In this document: positions 62,386 through 64,000 of the stretch, piece by piece
Position numbering within the stretch: position 1 is the stretch's first letter
Layout of the letters: each line of letters begins with the position of its first letter
Assembly (NCBI RefSeq): GCF_027925385.1
Contig: NZ_AP027142.1
Location: 372,001 to 436,000 of the forward strand
Direction: 5' to 3'
Length of the DNA: 64,000 nt
Source: Methylocystis iwaonis
GTDB lineage: Bacteria > Pseudomonadota > Alphaproteobacteria > Rhizobiales > Beijerinckiaceae
Made by a program: the position numbers and the translations under genes
Notes under the pieces: model-generated
What the model saw: the letters and a program-made list of their open reading frames with translations, nothing else
What the model was told of the DNA's origin: nothing
Database searches by the model: none

Positions 62386-64000
62386 ATGACCATCTCCTCG
62401 CCGGCTCATGACGCCTTGTCTCCCAAATCCGGGTTCGCCGGGCTCTTCGAGAGCTGGCGCTCCGACGTCGTTTCAGGCTTCCTGGTCTTCCTGATCGCCT
62501 TGCCCTTGTGCCTCGGCATCGCCATGGCCTCCGGCTTTCCGCCCCAGGCCGGCATCATCTCGGCCATCGTCGGCGGGCTTCTGGTGTCGCGCATCAACGG
62601 TTCTTTCGTCACGATCATGGGGCCGGCGGCCGGCCTGATCGTCGTCATTCTCGATTCCGTGACGGAGCTCGGCGAGGGCGACGCTATGGCGGGCTATCGC
62701 TACACGCTCGCCGCGATCTTCTTCGCCTCCTTGCTGCAAATCCTCATGGGCGTGATGAAGGCCGGCAAGATGAGCGCCTTCTTCCCCGCCTCGGCCGTGC
62801 ACGGCATGCTGGCGGCGATCGGCATCATCATCATGGCCAAGCAAATTCACGTCATGCTCGGCGTGAAGCCGGATGCGCAGACGCTGTTCCAGACGATCGG
62901 CGCTATCCCAGCGAGTTTGCGGGACATGAACCCGGAGGTCGCCATCATCGGCTTTCTGGGCATCGGGATTTTGGCGCTCTGGACCCTGGTGCGGAACCCC
63001 AAGCTCAAGATGATCCCGGCGCCCTTGCTCGTCGTCCTGCTGGGCATGGCTCTCGCCAAATATTTCGACATCGAGGACGAGCACAAATACCTCTTCCTGC
63101 CGGACATGGTCTTCCTGCCGCACCATGAATTCACCATCGGCCCGAAGTTCCTCGTCACTTTGCCGGAGAATTTCCTGGCGGGCTTCGCCGCGCCCGACTT
63201 CGCCCGCGTCGGACATCTCGTCTTCTGGCAGCAGGTCGTCGCCATCGCGCTCGTCGGCAGCCTCGAGAGCCTGCTGAGCGCCGCTGCGGTCGACAAGCTC
63301 GATCCCTATAAGCGCACGTCCGACCTGAACCGCGACATCGCGGCGGTGGGCGTCGGCAACGCCATCTGCGGCCTGATCGGCGGCCTGCCGATGATCGCGG
63401 AAATCGTTCGCAGCTCAGCCAATGTCAACAACGGCGCGAAAACCGGCTGGGCCAATTTCTTCCACGGGCTCTTCCTGCTCGTCTTCGTCGCCCTGTTCCC
63501 GAAGCTGATCCACGAGATCCCGCTCGCCTCGCTGGCGGCGCTCCTGGTCTTCACGGGCTATCGGCTGGCCTCGCCTCACGAGTTCAAAAAGACGTTGGAG
63601 ATTGGCTGGGACCAGTTGGGCGTCTTTGTCGTGACCATCGTCGGCGTGCTGGCGACCGACCTTCTCATCGGCGTCGCCATCGGCGTTTTGGCGGAGCTGG
63701 CCTTCCATTTCTGGCGCAGCATCCATTGGCCGGATGTCATCAAGCTCAGCCGCTCGATCGAAGAGAAGACGCCGGGCGTCTACCATGTGCAAGTCGCGGG
63801 CGCGGCCTTCTTCGGCAATTATCTCGCGCTCAAGAACGACCTCACCGCGATCCCGCCGGGCAAGACGGTGATCTTCGACCTCTCGGAGACAGCGACCGTC
63901 GACCACACGGTGATGGAAAATCTCCATCATTTCTGCGGGGATTACCACGGCAAGGGCGGCCATGCGGAAATCCGCGGGCTCGACCATCTCGTCCCGACCT
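62386..64000 (+). CDS. SulP-family anion transporter, partial
   Basis: The frame continues past the window end; 538 residues are visible. The transmembrane part has SulP motifs: SDVVSGFLVFLIALPLCLGI, IISAIVGGLLVSRI and FFPASAVHGMLAAIGIIIMA; the central IALVGSLESLLSAAAVDKLD is the anion-site region. The STAS domain begins at about 470 (EKTPGVYHVQVAGAAFFGNY, then VIFDLSETATVDHTVMENLH). SulP proteins carry sulfate, bicarbonate or other anions; this type is often next to carbonic anhydrase genes. The actual substrate is unknown. Confidence 0.93.
   Translation, partial: MTISSPAHDALSPKSGFAGLFESWRSDVVSGFLVFLIALPLCLGIAMASGFPPQAGIISAIVGGLLVSRINGSFVTIMGPAAGLIVVILDSVTELGEGDAMAGYRYTLAAIFFASLLQILMGVMKAGKMSAFFPASAVHGMLAAIGIIIMAKQIHVMLGVKPDAQTLFQTIGAIPASLRDMNPEVAIIGFLGIGILALWTLVRNPKLKMIPAPLLVVLLGMALAKYFDIEDEHKYLFLPDMVFLPHHEFTIGPKFLVTLPENFLAGFAAPDFARVGHLVFWQQVVAIALVGSLESLLSAAAVDKLDPYKRTSDLNRDIAAVGVGNAICGLIGGLPMIAEIVRSSANVNNGAKTGWANFFHGLFLLVFVALFPKLIHEIPLASLAALLVFTGYRLASPHEFKKTLEIGWDQLGVFVVTIVGVLATDLLIGVAIGVLAELAFHFWRSIHWPDVIKLSRSIEEKTPGVYHVQVAGAAFFGNYLALKNDLTAIPPGKTVIFDLSETATVDHTVMENLHHFCGDYHGKGGHAEIRGLDHLVPT

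Overview
The window is about 64 kb of GC-rich, gene-dense DNA. It looks like the chromosome of an alphaproteobacterium of the order Hyphomicrobiales (Rhizobiales). The evidence is the irr-fabA-fabB-fabI block, the tlpA/argH and lptM-lysA neighbourhoods, an alphaproteobacterial-type HisRS, and a patatin/acetoacetate decarboxylase/3-hydroxybutyrate dehydrogenase operon typical of PHB-storing bacteria. A methylotroph or methanotroph of the Methylocystaceae/Beijerinckiaceae kind is plausible, but no methane or methanol oxidation gene is present to prove it. No rRNA, tRNA or CRISPR array was found.

Layout. 0-8.5 kb: the end of a TolC-like efflux protein, three small secreted proteins (two of them Cys-rich paralogues), aconitase, a DHA2 drug exporter and a short RecQ helicase. 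8.5-11.3 kb: two different IS4-type insertion sequences 77 bp apart, each sitting in the loop of a hairpin of one ancestral double-hairpin repeat. 11.4-18.1 kb: peroxiredoxin, GlcG-like protein, TlpA, and an argH operon (argH, a ThiE-like protein, a Sel1-repeat protein, an esterase). 18.2-23.7 kb: DsbA-like protein, HtpX/LemA pair, def-fmt, truA. 24-31.4 kb: a Tat-exported molybdopterin oxidoreductase with its cytochrome b, a sugar epimerase, a RelE/Xre toxin-antitoxin pair, lysA-lptM and a CelD-like acetyltransferase. 31.4-35.5 kb: L,D-transpeptidase, dxs, and a Tat-exported beta-helix protein. 35.5-38.7 kb: a low-GC gap with an unannotated 50-residue membrane peptide, then the ketone-body/PHB operon. 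38.9-49.6 kb: DUF123 nuclease-hisS, UspA, a 2-hydroxyacid dehydrogenase, SH3 protein, Irr, fabA, fabB, fabI, cytochrome c and SlyX. 49.7-55.8 kb: an outer membrane beta-barrel, DUF4142, an ArsR/SRPBCC/VOC group, a cupin and small secreted proteins. 55.9-64 kb: a SagB-like double nitroreductase coupled to an AAA+ ATPase, an EnvZ/OmpR-type two-component system, and a SulP transporter cut by the window end.

How the parts relate. Several operons are translationally coupled by ATGA overlaps: thiE-like/Sel1/esterase, toxin/antitoxin, patatin/adc, SagB/AAA, regulator/kinase and oxidoreductase/cytochrome b. The second theme is repeats. At least six families of long palindromic intergenic repeats (called A-F here) occupy the gaps, including the fabA-fabB gap and the gap between fabB and the genes leading to fabI. 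They also touch the starts of two genes and were the landing sites of both insertion sequences.

Most promising leads. (1) The nested IS/hairpin-loop insertion at 8.46-11.35 kb. (2) The SagB-like/AAA+ gene pair at 55.9-59.3 kb. (3) The 50-residue membrane peptide at 35.84 kb. (4) Repeat family B, which has conserved arms beyond its palindrome. All coordinates and motifs were read by eye; no database search was made.
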